Part shown: one piece after another, positions 1-8,437 of the stretch
Layout of the letters: each line of letters starts with the position of its first letter
How positions within the stretch are numbered: the stretch's first letter is position 1
Assembly: GCA_964630775.1 (NCBI GenBank)
Contig: CAZVYY010000015.1
Span: forward strand, 21,500 to 85,499
DNA from: Anaeroglomus sp964630775
GTDB taxonomy: Bacteria; Planctomycetota; Phycisphaerae; Sedimentisphaerales; Anaerohalosphaeraceae
DNA length: 64,000 nt
Reading direction: 5' to 3'
Notes under the pieces: model-generated
Databases searched by the model: none
What the model was told of the DNA's origin: nothing
What the model saw: only the letters and a program-made list of their open reading frames with translations
Program-made: the position numbers and the translations under genes

Positions 1-1
1 C

Positions 2-622
2 GAGGCCGAAAAAGTCACCAATCAGCAAATTGCAGATAAACTGGGTGGTCTTCCCGAACAGAAAATGCACTGTTCAGTGATGGGACAGGAAGCACTGGAG
101 GCGGCGATTGCCTATTACCGCAACAAGGGTAAAACATCTGCGCACAAAGAAGGCAGGGTTGTTTGTACCTGTTTTGGTGTTACTGACCTGGAGATTCGTC
201 GGGTTATCCTGGAAAATGACTTGACAACAGTTGAACAAGTCACCAATTTCTGCAAAGCCGGCGGCGGCTGCGGCGGCTGTCATGGTGAAATCGAACATAT
301 TTTGCAGGACGTCCAGGGCAAAAAAAATAATCAGCAGTCGCCGGTCCCCGCAGCTCGGCATAAAAAACTGTCCAATATTCAGAAGATACAACTGATCCAG
401 GAAACGATACGGGAACAGATTCGCCCGGTCATTCGCTCGCATGGGGGCGACCTCGAACTGGTGGACGTGGAAGGCAGCAAGGTGATTGTGGCCCTTCGCG
501 GGATGTGTGCCAGCTGCAAAATGTCGGAAGTGACCATGAAAGATCTGGTACAAGCCAAATTACGCGAATTTGTGGCCGAAGACCTGATTGTCGAAGAAGA
601 AAAAGATACAGCCCAGGCTTAA
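2..622 (+). CDS. nifU: NifU-type Fe-S cluster scaffold, 5' truncated by window edge
   Basis: Modular Fe-S scaffold that assembles clusters using sulfur from NifS. The frame is open to the window edge and upstream of the first Met reads like the end of an IscU/NifU N-terminal domain, so the true start lies outside. In order: the last scaffold cysteine (KMHCSVMG), a BFD-like [2Fe-2S] middle domain (VCTCFG, then CGGCH), and a C-terminal NifU domain with the paired cysteines CASC. It precedes nifS by 18 bases in the same direction, as in NIF-type pairs. Three-domain NifU occurs in diazotrophs and also serves general Fe-S assembly in some anaerobes; no nitrogenase gene is visible here, so the role in nitrogen fixation is open. 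Confidence 0.93.
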   Translation, partial: EAEKVTNQQIADKLGGLPEQKMHCSVMGQEALEAAIAYYRNKGKTSAHKEGRVVCTCFGVTDLEIRRVILENDLTTVEQVTNFCKAGGGCGGCHGEIEHILQDVQGKKNNQQSPVPAARHKKLSNIQKIQLIQETIREQIRPVIRSHGGDLELVDVEGSKVIVALRGMCASCKMSEVTMKDLVQAKLREFVAEDLIVEEEKDTAQA

Positions 623-640
623 TCACACGGAGAAACTGCA

Positions 641-1804
641 ATGAATTCCGTCGTTTATATGGATAATAACGCAACCACTCGCGTCGATCCTGAAGTATTG
701 CAGGAAATGATGCCGTATCTGAGCGATTACTATGGTAATCCCTCGAGCATGCATACCTTTGGCGGTCAGGTTGGCAGCAAGATACGGAAAGCCCGCCAGC
801 AGGTCGCGGCCTTGCTCGGCTGTGAACCGGATGAAATAATCTTTACCAGTTGCGGCACCGAAAGCGACAATGCTGCCATTCTGGGAACGCTTTCCATTGT
901 TCCCCACAAACGTACCGTCATCACGACACGAGTCGAGCACCCGGCGGTGCTGAGTCCCTGCCGCAACCTCGAGCAGCATGGATATCGCATTATCGAATTG
1001 GGGGTTGATAAACATGGCTGTCTTAATCTGGCCGAACTCGAATCGGCGATCAATGACGACACCGCCATTGTATCTGTCATGTATGCCAATAATGAAACCG
1101 GCGTGATCTTTCCGATTGAGAAAATTGCTTCCATTTGCAAGGCAAAGGGTGTGACCTTCCATACTGATGCGGTTCAGGCGGTGGGCAAAATCCAGCTGAA
1201 TCTCAAGACCAGCGCGATCGACATGCTGAGTCTTTCCGGCCACAAGCTTCATGCTCCCAAAGGTATTGGGGTTCTGTATGTCCGCCGGGGCACACGCCTG
1301 TCGCCTTATCTGCTTGGCGGCCATCAGGAAAATAATCGTCGAGGCGGAACCGAGAATGTGCCGGGGATTGTTGCCCTCGGCAAGGCCTGTGAGATAGCTT
1401 TGCATCACCTGGACGAAGAAAATACGCGTGTGAAAGCCCTGCGGGATAAACTGGAGTCGAAAATCCTGGCCACCTGTCCGGATTGCATGGTCAACGGTGA
1501 CTCCGAAAACCGCCTTCCCAATACACTGAATATCAGTTTTGAATATATTGAAGGAGAATCCATCCTGATGATGCTGGATCGCTTTGGAATCTGTGCCAGT
1601 TCAGGTTCCGCCTGTACGTCCGGATCGCTGGAACCTTCTCATGTGCTGCGGGCTATGGGTGTTCCTTTCACGGCGGCGCATGGTTCGATTCGCTTTAGTC
1701 TGAGTCGCTATAATACCGAGCAGGAAGTGGACTATGTCGCCGAAAAGCTGCCGCCGATTATTAACCGACTTCGGGAATTAAGCCCCTTTGTCGCCCGGAA
1801 ATGA
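641..1804 (+). CDS. nifS: Cysteine desulfurase NifS/IscS family
   Basis: PLP enzyme that converts cysteine to alanine and passes persulfide sulfur to the scaffold encoded just upstream. The 387 residues match the usual length. Visible motifs are the N-terminal MDNNATT, the PLP-lysine segment SGHKLHAPKG, the RGGTENVPG motif, and the active-site loop SSGSACTSG bearing the catalytic cysteine. ATG at 641 follows a GGAG 9 bases upstream. The short spacing suggests co-transcription with nifU. It could equally be called iscS-like; pairing with a NifU that has a C-terminal domain favours NIF-type. Confidence 0.94.
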   Translation: MNSVVYMDNNATTRVDPEVLQEMMPYLSDYYGNPSSMHTFGGQVGSKIRKARQQVAALLGCEPDEIIFTSCGTESDNAAILGTLSIVPHKRTVITTRVEHPAVLSPCRNLEQHGYRIIELGVDKHGCLNLAELESAINDDTAIVSVMYANNETGVIFPIEKIASICKAKGVTFHTDAVQAVGKIQLNLKTSAIDMLSLSGHKLHAPKGIGVLYVRRGTRLSPYLLGGHQENNRRGGTENVPGIVALGKACEIALHHLDEENTRVKALRDKLESKILATCPDCMVNGDSENRLPNTLNISFEYIEGESILMMLDRFGICASSGSACTSGSLEPSHVLRAMGVPFTAAHGSIRFSLSRYNTEQEVDYVAEKLPPIINRLRELSPFVARK

Positions 1805-1836
1805 GCCTGAAACGGGGTATGCTGTGGTTGCGGAAG

Positions 1837-2730
1837 CTATGGGATGTTGGTGTTCTGATTTAATTTCTGAGCGACCAGCAGTGAAAGGCTCTGACGCAGA
1901 TTTTCGGCAAAGGGGAACGTAAAGGTGGATTGCGTGGAATCCAGCGCTAATCCGAAGTTCATCATGGTTTCGCTGCCGACATCCGTAATGGGCATCGGAG
2001 GAATAAACCAGTTGGCAATCATGGCTTTAAACGCGGAAAAGAATCCTTCGGAATCTTTTTCGCCGGCTATAGAACTGACTTCTGCGCCCATTTGCGGGGG
2101 ATTGCCTCCGCGGGCAAAGGTCAGAGCATTGATTCGGGCGACCTGCTCATTGGACCGGTTGGAGTAAAGAAAGCCCTCATTGGTTTTCTTGATGTCATAT
2201 AAATGAGCGGTCACAGAGCTTTTCCCGTTCATATCGAAACGTACCGACACGTTATTGACCTGCCGCTTATTGTCTTTAATCGTGCCAGATATCTCCAGCA
2301 ACCCGACCAGCGGCCCATCCATGCGTATGGATTTGAGCATGTTTCGCATCATTTTCGGTTTATTGGAATGCTTGGCGTTGAATGAAATCATCTCATTCGG
2401 ATCAAAAAAGGTCTCATAGACACCTGATCCGGTTATCTCAAAGACACATTTGGTCACAAACGAATTCTTCTTATCGTCGGATGTTCTGGATATGATTTTA
2501 GCATTGAGTGTCGTATTGGGATCTTTATAGACATCGACACTGGTGGGGGCGACGAGAGGGACAAAATACATAAACACATCGACACCGTTGCCCAAGCCTT
2601 CGCTGTTATATTCCATTTGCATCGTCGGGCCGCTCGAAGATGCAGGCTTGCAGTCTGAACACTCTGCGGAACATAATCCCCCGAGACATCCTATCAGAAA
2701 AACCAGCAATCCTTTTCTCATATATCTCAT
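1837..2730 (-). CDS. Hypothetical lipoprotein
   Basis: Unrecognised 297-residue exported protein. The N terminus has a basic start, a short hydrophobic stretch and a lipobox LIGC (Cys15 from the first Met), so it is probably lipid-anchored. A second Met at residue 4 is an equally good start. The rest is soluble with no repeated motif; the C-terminal part ends in a Gln/Asn-rich tail. It converges on nifS and stands alone. Function cannot be assigned. Confidence 0.75.
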   Translation of the reverse strand: MRYMRKGLLVFLIGCLGGLCSAECSDCKPASSSGPTMQMEYNSEGLGNGVDVFMYFVPLVAPTSVDVYKDPNTTLNAKIISRTSDDKKNSFVTKCVFEITGSGVYETFFDPNEMISFNAKHSNKPKMMRNMLKSIRMDGPLVGLLEISGTIKDNKRQVNNVSVRFDMNGKSSVTAHLYDIKKTNEGFLYSNRSNEQVARINALTFARGGNPPQMGAEVSSIAGEKDSEGFFSAFKAMIANWFIPPMPITDVGSETMMNFGLALDSTQSTFTFPFAENLRQSLSLLVAQKLNQNTNIP

Positions 2731-2914
2731 TCGACTATACTTCTGTTTACCATGATTTTAAATAATACTTGAAAATTCCCGTTTCAGCGAGGTTCAATGC
2801 CGTGATATCAACCACTCGCATTTTTTATCGCAAAACCATCATACCCATCGGGTATGCATAATCTATAAAACGGCAAACATTATACGAATTCTGCAAAAAA
2901 AGTCACTAAAAATA

Positions 2915-2972
2915 GAAGAAAAAAAGGCCGGCAACGAAACAGTATGAGACTGTCAGGTATTTCATTGCCGGC
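2915..2972 (-). terminator. Rho-independent terminator, minus strand
   Basis: Arms 2927-2939 and 2960-2972 pair over 13 positions with one G-U type mismatch, and a second small hairpin (acagt/actgt) lies in the loop. Read on the minus strand the stem is followed by CC and seven T residues. The plus strand has no T-run after the stem, so orientation is clear. Confidence 0.7.
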
Positions 2973-3130
2973 GGTAGAAATGGCTAATAGAGTTTAAAAC
3001 AACCTATCTTCTCAATCCCTGCTGAAGCACATGGATTAAGTATGCCTCCAATTAAAAAATAGGGGCCTCCGACCGTAAATAAAGCCGTTTGTCGACGTCA
3101 AAAGGTGGATAAAAAAATATAAATATTTAA
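2915..3130 (-). ncRNA. Candidate orphan small RNA ending at the terminator
   Basis: A minus-strand transcript is implied by the terminator at 2915-2972, yet no open reading frame with a ribosome site lies before it. A possible promoter (TTGTTG, 17-base spacer, TTATAT on the minus strand) falls near 3113-3145. A small internal hairpin with AATCC/GGGATT arms is seen near 3017-3040. I do not recognise 6S, SRP or tmRNA signatures. The 5' end is a guess. Confidence 0.3.
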
Positions 3131-3194
3131 AAAATTTATCAACAAAACAGGGTCCGCTATATCCAGTATGGATTGTTCCATAGATGTAAACTCC

Positions 3195-3222
3195 TTGCAA
3201 TTCTGTAGTTTTTTGATATAAT
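3195..3222 (+). promoter_or_regulatory. Sigma-70-type promoter for phasin/ubiB pair
   Basis: TTGCAA at 3195-3200, a 16-base spacer, and a perfect TATAAT at 3217-3222, 68 bases before the ATG at 3290. The longer open frame starting at 3224 overlaps the initiation region, which supports the internal start at 3290. Confidence 0.65.
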
Positions 3223-3289
3223 AATGCTGAATGGCAGAACGGCTGTCCATTCGGAGCTTCAATTCATAACCTACATAAGGGAGCCAACG

Positions 3290-3586
3290 ATGTTTGAAAC
3301 ACTGGATAAAATGTTTCTGGCCGGACTGGGTGCCATGACCATGACCAAGGAAAAAGCGGAGCAAATTTTTGACGACTACGTCAAAAAAGGTCAGGCCGAA
3401 CGTGAACACAAAAGCGGATTTGTCAAAGAAATCCTTGAAACAGCCGAAAAAACACGTTCTGATATGGAGAAACTGGTTTCCGAACAGGTCAAAAAAGCAA
3501 TCTCTTCGATTCCGCTGGCCACGAAAGACGATCTGAAACGCGTTGAACAAAAGCTCGATCAGCTTTTGGCCTCCAAAGGGAGTTAA
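3290..3586 (+). CDS. Phasin-family coiled-coil protein
   Basis: A 98-residue helical, charged protein of the phasin / polyhydroxyalkanoate granule-associated family: N-terminal amphipathic segment (LDKMFLAGLGAM), a KEKAEQIFDDYVKKGQ motif, and a C-terminal heptad-like region (VEQKLDQLL). Start 3290 is chosen because GGGAG lies 6 bases upstream; the upstream extension is not protein-like. It sits 3 bases before the UbiB-like kinase gene, an arrangement common to this small-protein/kinase pair. The exact function beside the kinase is not known. Confidence 0.75.
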   Translation: MFETLDKMFLAGLGAMTMTKEKAEQIFDDYVKKGQAEREHKSGFVKEILETAEKTRSDMEKLVSEQVKKAISSIPLATKDDLKRVEQKLDQLLASKGS

Positions 3587-3589
3587 GCC

Positions 3590-5284
3590 TTGCTGAAATT
3601 GTTCAGCGGAATACGGCGGGCAATTGTCCGTTTACAGCGGTACCGTCACATCATGGCCGTACTCATGAAGTACGGTTTTGAGGAACTGGCTGGTATTGTC
3701 GGCAGACATCTCAAGGTTGGCCTTGGCTCAAAAGTCATCCCGATGCCTGCCCGAAAGGAAATTGCTCAAGCCACGCTGGCAAGACGAGTTCGTCTGGCAA
3801 TGGAGGAATTGGGGCCTACGTTTATTAAACTTGGGCAATTACTCAGCACACGCCCTGACTTATTGCCGGTAGAATATATCCAGGAATTGGAATTGCTTCA
3901 GGACCGCGTCAGTCCGGAAGAATATCCCGTTATCCGCGAAACAATCAAGAAGCAGCTCGGAAGCTATCCAGAAGATATATTCGACCGATTTGATCCTGAA
4001 CCGATTGCCGCAGCGAGTATTGCCCAGGTGCATCGCGCCAGAACGAAGGATGGGCAGGAAGTGATCCTGAAAATCCGCCGGCCGGATATTGTCAAAACCA
4101 TCCAGGCGGAACTGGAAATCCTCAATGACCTTGCCCGGCTTGCTCGCGGCAGATTCGCAGCTCCGGAAACGTTTGATCCCCAGCGTATGGTCCGTGAATT
4201 TGCTGAGGCGGTCAGCAAAGAGGTCGATTATGCCAACGAACGCCGCAACCAGCAGCGATTCATCAGAAATTTTGCAAACGATCCTGCCGTTCATGTTCCC
4301 AAGGTTCTTGAGCCGTATTGCTCAGAGGGTCTTTTGACCATGGAGTACATTGAAGGTGTCAAGCCCAGCCATATCGATCGGCTTGTGTCAGTCGGCCTTG
4401 AGCCTAAAGTTATTGCTCGCCGGGGGGCGGATTTTGTGCTTCAGCAAGTCTTTGAGCACGGTTTTTTCCATACCGATCCTCACCCGGGCAATTTTCTGGT
4501 CATGCAGGGCAATGTTCTTGCCCCTCTGGATTTTGGGCAGGTGGGGCGACTGACCAATGAGGATAAACTGCTGCTGCAATACATTGTATTAGCGATTGTC
4601 GATGGGGATGTCTGGAGGATTGTGCACGGGCTGGAACGGGCCGAAATGCTGTCCGACCATTCCAGTCAGGCCGAGTTGGTGCGTGACATCCAGGATATTA
4701 TCAATACCTATTCCGGGCTTCCACTCAAAGATATCCCGTTTCGTGAGGCCATGGTCCGTGGATTTGACATTATCCGAAAGTATCAGATCGGTGCTCCGAG
4801 GGATTTTACCCTGATGCTTAAAAGTCTGATGACGATTGAATCCTTCGCGCGGTCACTCGATGAAGATTTTCAGATTGTTGAATGTCTCAAGCCCTATGCA
4901 CGCAAATTTGCGCTTGAGCAGATCAATCCCAAAAATATGTTTGATCAGTTGAAAAAAGCCGCTTTGGGGGCAACGGAATTGGCCGGACGATTCCCCGAGG
5001 ATGCTGCGGCGATAATCGGTAAATTCCGCCGTGGAAATTTCAAAATTCATATCCACCATGACCACCTTGAAGAGCTGGAAGATACACTGGACAACAGTTC
5101 CAATCGGATCAGCTTTGCGGTTATTATTGCCGCCTTATTGATTGGGTCCAGCCTGCTGGTATCCCAGGACGGGACTGTCCTGGGGCTGTTCAGTCTTCAG
5201 GCATTCGGGATTGCCGGATATCTGATTGCCATGATCATGGGACTATGGCTTGCGTTCTCCATCATTCGCAGCAGGAAATACTGA
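3590..5284 (+). CDS. ABC1/AarF/UbiB family atypical kinase
   Basis: Membrane-anchored atypical kinase/ATPase of the UbiB family, linked in other bacteria to quinone biosynthesis. Visible: KLGQ motif (FIKLGQLLSTRPDLLP), Ala-rich nucleotide loop (AAASIAQVHRA), catalytic DPHPGNF, metal-binding LDFGQVG, and two C-terminal membrane helices in the last 60 residues. The 564 residues fit the family. The start is a TTG preceded by GGGAG overlapping the end of the phasin gene, indicating coupling. Substrate is unknown. Confidence 0.9.
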   Translation: MLKLFSGIRRAIVRLQRYRHIMAVLMKYGFEELAGIVGRHLKVGLGSKVIPMPARKEIAQATLARRVRLAMEELGPTFIKLGQLLSTRPDLLPVEYIQELELLQDRVSPEEYPVIRETIKKQLGSYPEDIFDRFDPEPIAAASIAQVHRARTKDGQEVILKIRRPDIVKTIQAELEILNDLARLARGRFAAPETFDPQRMVREFAEAVSKEVDYANERRNQQRFIRNFANDPAVHVPKVLEPYCSEGLLTMEYIEGVKPSHIDRLVSVGLEPKVIARRGADFVLQQVFEHGFFHTDPHPGNFLVMQGNVLAPLDFGQVGRLTNEDKLLLQYIVLAIVDGDVWRIVHGLERAEMLSDHSSQAELVRDIQDIINTYSGLPLKDIPFREAMVRGFDIIRKYQIGAPRDFTLMLKSLMTIESFARSLDEDFQIVECLKPYARKFALEQINPKNMFDQLKKAALGATELAGRFPEDAAAIIGKFRRGNFKIHIHHDHLEELEDTLDNSSNRISFAVIIAALLIGSSLLVSQDGTVLGLFSLQAFGIAGYLIAMIMGLWLAFSIIRSRKY

Positions 5285-5308
5285 TTGGCCGAGATGTCGG
5301 CCGAAGAC

Positions 5309-6400
5309 TCAGTGCATGCCGTCCCACATATACATCAATTGGGGGATAGCCAGTTTTTCAAGTATTTTGGTATTGATGACAGATTGGCGGCTTTCGGCTC
5401 CGAGAACATCCATCCAGGTCGTCCTGCGTTCCAATTCGACGACGCGGGCACTGCTGATTCCAGCCATGTCTTTGGCTTTCGCAACAGCCTGTTCAAAATA
5501 ACCCGTATCATCAATCAATCCCTTGATTTGGGCTTCCTGTGCGGTATAAATACTGCCGTCGGCCAGTGCACGGACCTGCTGGGAGGTCAGGGCTTGCCGG
5601 CCTTGGCAGACCAGCGTGACAAAACGTTCATAGGCCGGATTAATTAGTTTTTCATTGAGATAACGCTTTTGTTCATCCGTCATTTCTGAGAACATGCTTG
5701 GCCAGTCTTTTTTCTCTCCGCTTTTCAAGACTTCCGGCTGGATTCCGAGTTTTTGCTCCAGCAGGTCTTTGACAACAATATGGCTCATAATCACACCAAT
5801 GGAGCCGGTAATCGCGGTTGGTTCGGCCATGATGTAATCGCAGGCTACGGCGCTGTAATAGCCTCCGGATGCGGCCACCGACTGCATAAAGGCCAACACC
5901 GGCAGGCCGGTTTCCTGTCTGAGTTTCGTGATATAATAATGAATCTGGTCGCTGGCTGAAACGGTGCCGCCGGGGCTGTTGATGCGAAGAATAATGGCAC
6001 GAATGTCTGGGCTTCTCAATGCTTCCTCAGTGAGCAATCGAATTTCTTCACTTTGGCTGCCTTCAATAATGCCAACCAGGTTGATGACGGCAATCTTGCG
6101 TGCCGCGGGTCCTTTAATTAACGTCGTTTCAGCGAAATTCTCTGTCCCGCCGGAACTGACTAATAAAGTCATAACAAGACCCGTCACGGCGAGAAACATG
6201 ACAATGTTGGTGAGAATTGAGAAAGTCAACAGAATATTTACAAATATTCTCCATCCAGAACCACTGCCTTTCTTTTCCACAGGAATGTTTACATATTGGA
6301 TCGCGGGTGCAGGAACTGGTGGAATCGGTGCGCCCCCAGGCTGTGGAGAAGACGACGGCGTTGGTTCAGAGAAATCATCGTATTTATTGTGCATATCCAT
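5309..6400 (-). CDS. sppA: Signal peptide peptidase SppA (S49 family)
   Basis: Membrane serine protease that degrades cleaved signal peptides or membrane proteins, using a Ser/Lys dyad. A Pro-rich cytoplasmic N terminus (1-45) is followed by one membrane helix (about 52-80). The Ser motif AASGGYY (Ser178) and the Lys motif SGEKKD (Lys230/231) are spaced as in Bacillus-type short SppA. The 363 residues correspond to the single-domain form. AAAGGAG lies 4 bases before the ATG. It stands alone, convergent with the ubiB-like gene. Confidence 0.9.
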   Translation of the reverse strand: MDMHNKYDDFSEPTPSSSPQPGGAPIPPVPAPAIQYVNIPVEKKGSGSGWRIFVNILLTFSILTNIVMFLAVTGLVMTLLVSSGGTENFAETTLIKGPAARKIAVINLVGIIEGSQSEEIRLLTEEALRSPDIRAIILRINSPGGTVSASDQIHYYITKLRQETGLPVLAFMQSVAASGGYYSAVACDYIMAEPTAITGSIGVIMSHIVVKDLLEQKLGIQPEVLKSGEKKDWPSMFSEMTDEQKRYLNEKLINPAYERFVTLVCQGRQALTSQQVRALADGSIYTAQEAQIKGLIDDTGYFEQAVAKAKDMAGISSARVVELERRTTWMDVLGAESRQSVINTKILEKLAIPQLMYMWDGMH

Positions 6401-6611
6401 AAAACTCCTTTCGAATTCATTTTCGCAACTTTAAACACTTTCTTTGCAGTAAACACATCGCTGCCCGCCAGAGGGCAGACGTATAATTATGATAAATAGT
6501 ATAAAAAGGGATGGTTTAAAAGTCAAATCCTCAGTTTTTGATTGACAATATCGTACAAATTGCGGACAGTGATGCCAAGTTAAAATAGGTGACACATCTG
6601 TTGGAGATATG

Positions 6612-7475
6612 ATGACTTTATATGTAAACGGCCAGATTGTTGACGCTCAAAAAATCGAAGAAGAGATTGCCCGTCTTCGGCCAGAGTATGAGCGTGTTTT
6701 TGCAGACATGGAGCAGGACGCCAGAGAAGCACAGCTTGTTAACTGGGCCAGGGAAAATGTGATCGAAGGTGTTCTTATGCGTCAGGAGGCTTTGCGTCAG
6801 AATAGCCCGATTGATCCCAAAGACCTTGATGAAGCGATGTATGCGGTGATTGAACGGCATGGGGGGCGTGCCGGATTCGATCGATTTCTGGCCGATCATA
6901 AATTAACAGAACAGCAGATTCGCAGTGATATTGAAGCCCAAATCAGAGGACATCGACTGATAGAAAAAATTGAATCTCAGGCCAAAGAACCTACTGATAA
7001 GCAGATTCGCAAATTCTATGAAGACAATCAAGCCCGGTTTATGATGCCGCCGATGATGCGGGCCGCCCATATCGTAAAGCACCCCAAACCAGGCTCTGAT
7101 CCCGAACAGCTCAAATCGGAATTGCTTGATGTGCTGAAAAAAATGCGGCAGGGGGAAGATTTTTCAAAACTCGCACAAAAGTATTCAGATTGTCCGGATC
7201 GCGGTGGAGATTTGGGCTGGTTTTCTGCTGGGCAGATGGTTGCGGCCTTCGAGGAGGTCCTAATGAAGCTGCGTCCGGGTGAAATCAGCGATGTATTTGA
7301 AACGGAATTTGGTTTTCACATAGCCAAATTGATTGAAAATCGACCTTCAGTTGCTATTGCCCTGGAACAGGTCCGCTCATTCATTTCGGAAGAACTCCAC
7401 CGCCAATTCCGTCAGAAAGCGGTAGAGCAATTTATTGACGAGTTGAAAAGCAGGGCTGTTATCGAGGACCGATAA
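6612..7475 (+). CDS. Cytoplasmic PpiC-type (parvulin) peptidyl-prolyl isomerase
   Basis: An N-terminal helical domain (about 1-125) resembles SurA/NifM chaperone regions; a parvulin domain follows (about 130-235: RAAHIVKH, CPDRGGDLGWFSAGQMV, FGFHIAKL). No signal peptide is present (starts MTLYVNGQ), so it acts in the cytoplasm. Length is close to NifM, the parvulin that matures nitrogenase Fe protein, and nifU/nifS lie 5 kb away, but the link is only suggestive. ATG 6612 is preferred over 6609 because GGAG is then 5 bases away. Confidence 0.85.
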   Translation: MTLYVNGQIVDAQKIEEEIARLRPEYERVFADMEQDAREAQLVNWARENVIEGVLMRQEALRQNSPIDPKDLDEAMYAVIERHGGRAGFDRFLADHKLTEQQIRSDIEAQIRGHRLIEKIESQAKEPTDKQIRKFYEDNQARFMMPPMMRAAHIVKHPKPGSDPEQLKSELLDVLKKMRQGEDFSKLAQKYSDCPDRGGDLGWFSAGQMVAAFEEVLMKLRPGEISDVFETEFGFHIAKLIENRPSVAIALEQVRSFISEELHRQFRQKAVEQFIDELKSRAVIEDR

Positions 7476-7685
7476 TCAGTTTTATTTCGATAGAGATTTA
7501 AACAATTGTTCTGTCGTTCCGATAAAAATCCAAGCCGGACGCCTGGGAAGATGAACAAAACAATGCTTTTGCTTTATCAACACAATTCATTCCGTTGTTT
7601 GATTCAGTTCTGATTAAGCGTACACTTGATTTGGACGATTTGACAGCATCGTGATGATTGTATTCCGGACTGTCAGAGAATTGGA

Positions 7686-8396
7686 ATGAAATTTATTGAT
7701 AATGCGACAAAAAACAGCAGCAAAGCAAAGGTCGTTTCTGCTGCCGGACGACGTTTGCGGCTGTTTGTTGTTTTGTTATTTCTGTGTGCCGGCAGACTAT
7801 TGCCATCGTCATCAGCCGTCGCTGACACCGGCAAAAACCCCGCGACCGAATATCAACTGAAAGCTGCTTTTCTATATAATTTCATGAAATTTGTGGAGTG
7901 GCCCAATATTCTTTCCAATCCGCAATCCGGTAATTCTGAAATGAAGAAAGAGCCGCTGCTGGTTTGCGTGCTTGGGGAAAATAAGCTGAAAGACCCTCTG
8001 AATTCTCTTTCTGAAAAAACGATTAAAGACAGGCCGGTAAAAATAGAATTCATAGACGGTTTTGAGGCATTTAAAAAGAAACACGGCGATGCGTCTGTCG
8101 CGGATTATCTGGAACAGATACAAAAACCGATTGTATCCTGTCATTTGCTGTTTGTGGGAGCCTCTGAAAAAGAGCGGCTTGCAGAGATTCTGAAACTGTC
8201 CGAAAAAAAACCGGTTTTGACGGTTAGTGATATCGGCAATTTTGCCGGAGTCGGCGGAGTCATCGAATTTGTCGCTGAAAACAACAAAATGCGATTTGAT
8301 ATCAACGTGGTTTCGGCCGAAGCCAAAAAGCTGAAAATCAGTTCGCAACTGCTTCAGCTTGCACGAAAAGTATATAAAAAGGAAAATCCCGGGTAA
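7686..8396 (+). CDS. YfiR-like periplasmic protein (DUF4154)
   Basis: Exported 236-residue protein with a long basic N region, a hydrophobic core (LFVVLLFLC) and the family hallmark ATEYQLKAAFLYNFMKFVEWP. YfiR proteins are periplasmic repressors of a membrane partner carrying a CHASE8 sensor domain. The next gene, 41 bases downstream in the same direction, encodes such a receptor, so the two probably act as a pair. Two YfiR-type cysteines are present but their role is not tested. Weak ribosome site; the start could be further in. Confidence 0.85.
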   Translation: MKFIDNATKNSSKAKVVSAAGRRLRLFVVLLFLCAGRLLPSSSAVADTGKNPATEYQLKAAFLYNFMKFVEWPNILSNPQSGNSEMKKEPLLVCVLGENKLKDPLNSLSEKTIKDRPVKIEFIDGFEAFKKKHGDASVADYLEQIQKPIVSCHLLFVGASEKERLAEILKLSEKKPVLTVSDIGNFAGVGGVIEFVAENNKMRFDINVVSAEAKKLKISSQLLQLARKVYKKENPG

Positions 8397-8437
8397 CCCC
8401 CTGACTGCGAGTATGGTGCATAACCGGAAGACAACAA

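Larger units (their letters stand above)
2731..3289. other. Intergenic region with hairpins and promoters
   Basis: No protein gene was found in these 559 bases. They hold the upstream region of the lipoprotein gene, a strong minus-strand terminator hairpin near 2915-2972 with no minus-strand gene in front of it, and a near-consensus plus-strand promoter at 3195-3222. The AT-rich stretch 3110-3145 could be a minus-strand promoter. Confidence 0.6.

Noticed and set aside
6459..6478. Hairpin CTGCCC/GGGCAG upstream of sppA
   Set aside because: Only a 6-bp stem with no T-run or operator-like partner; not enough to call.
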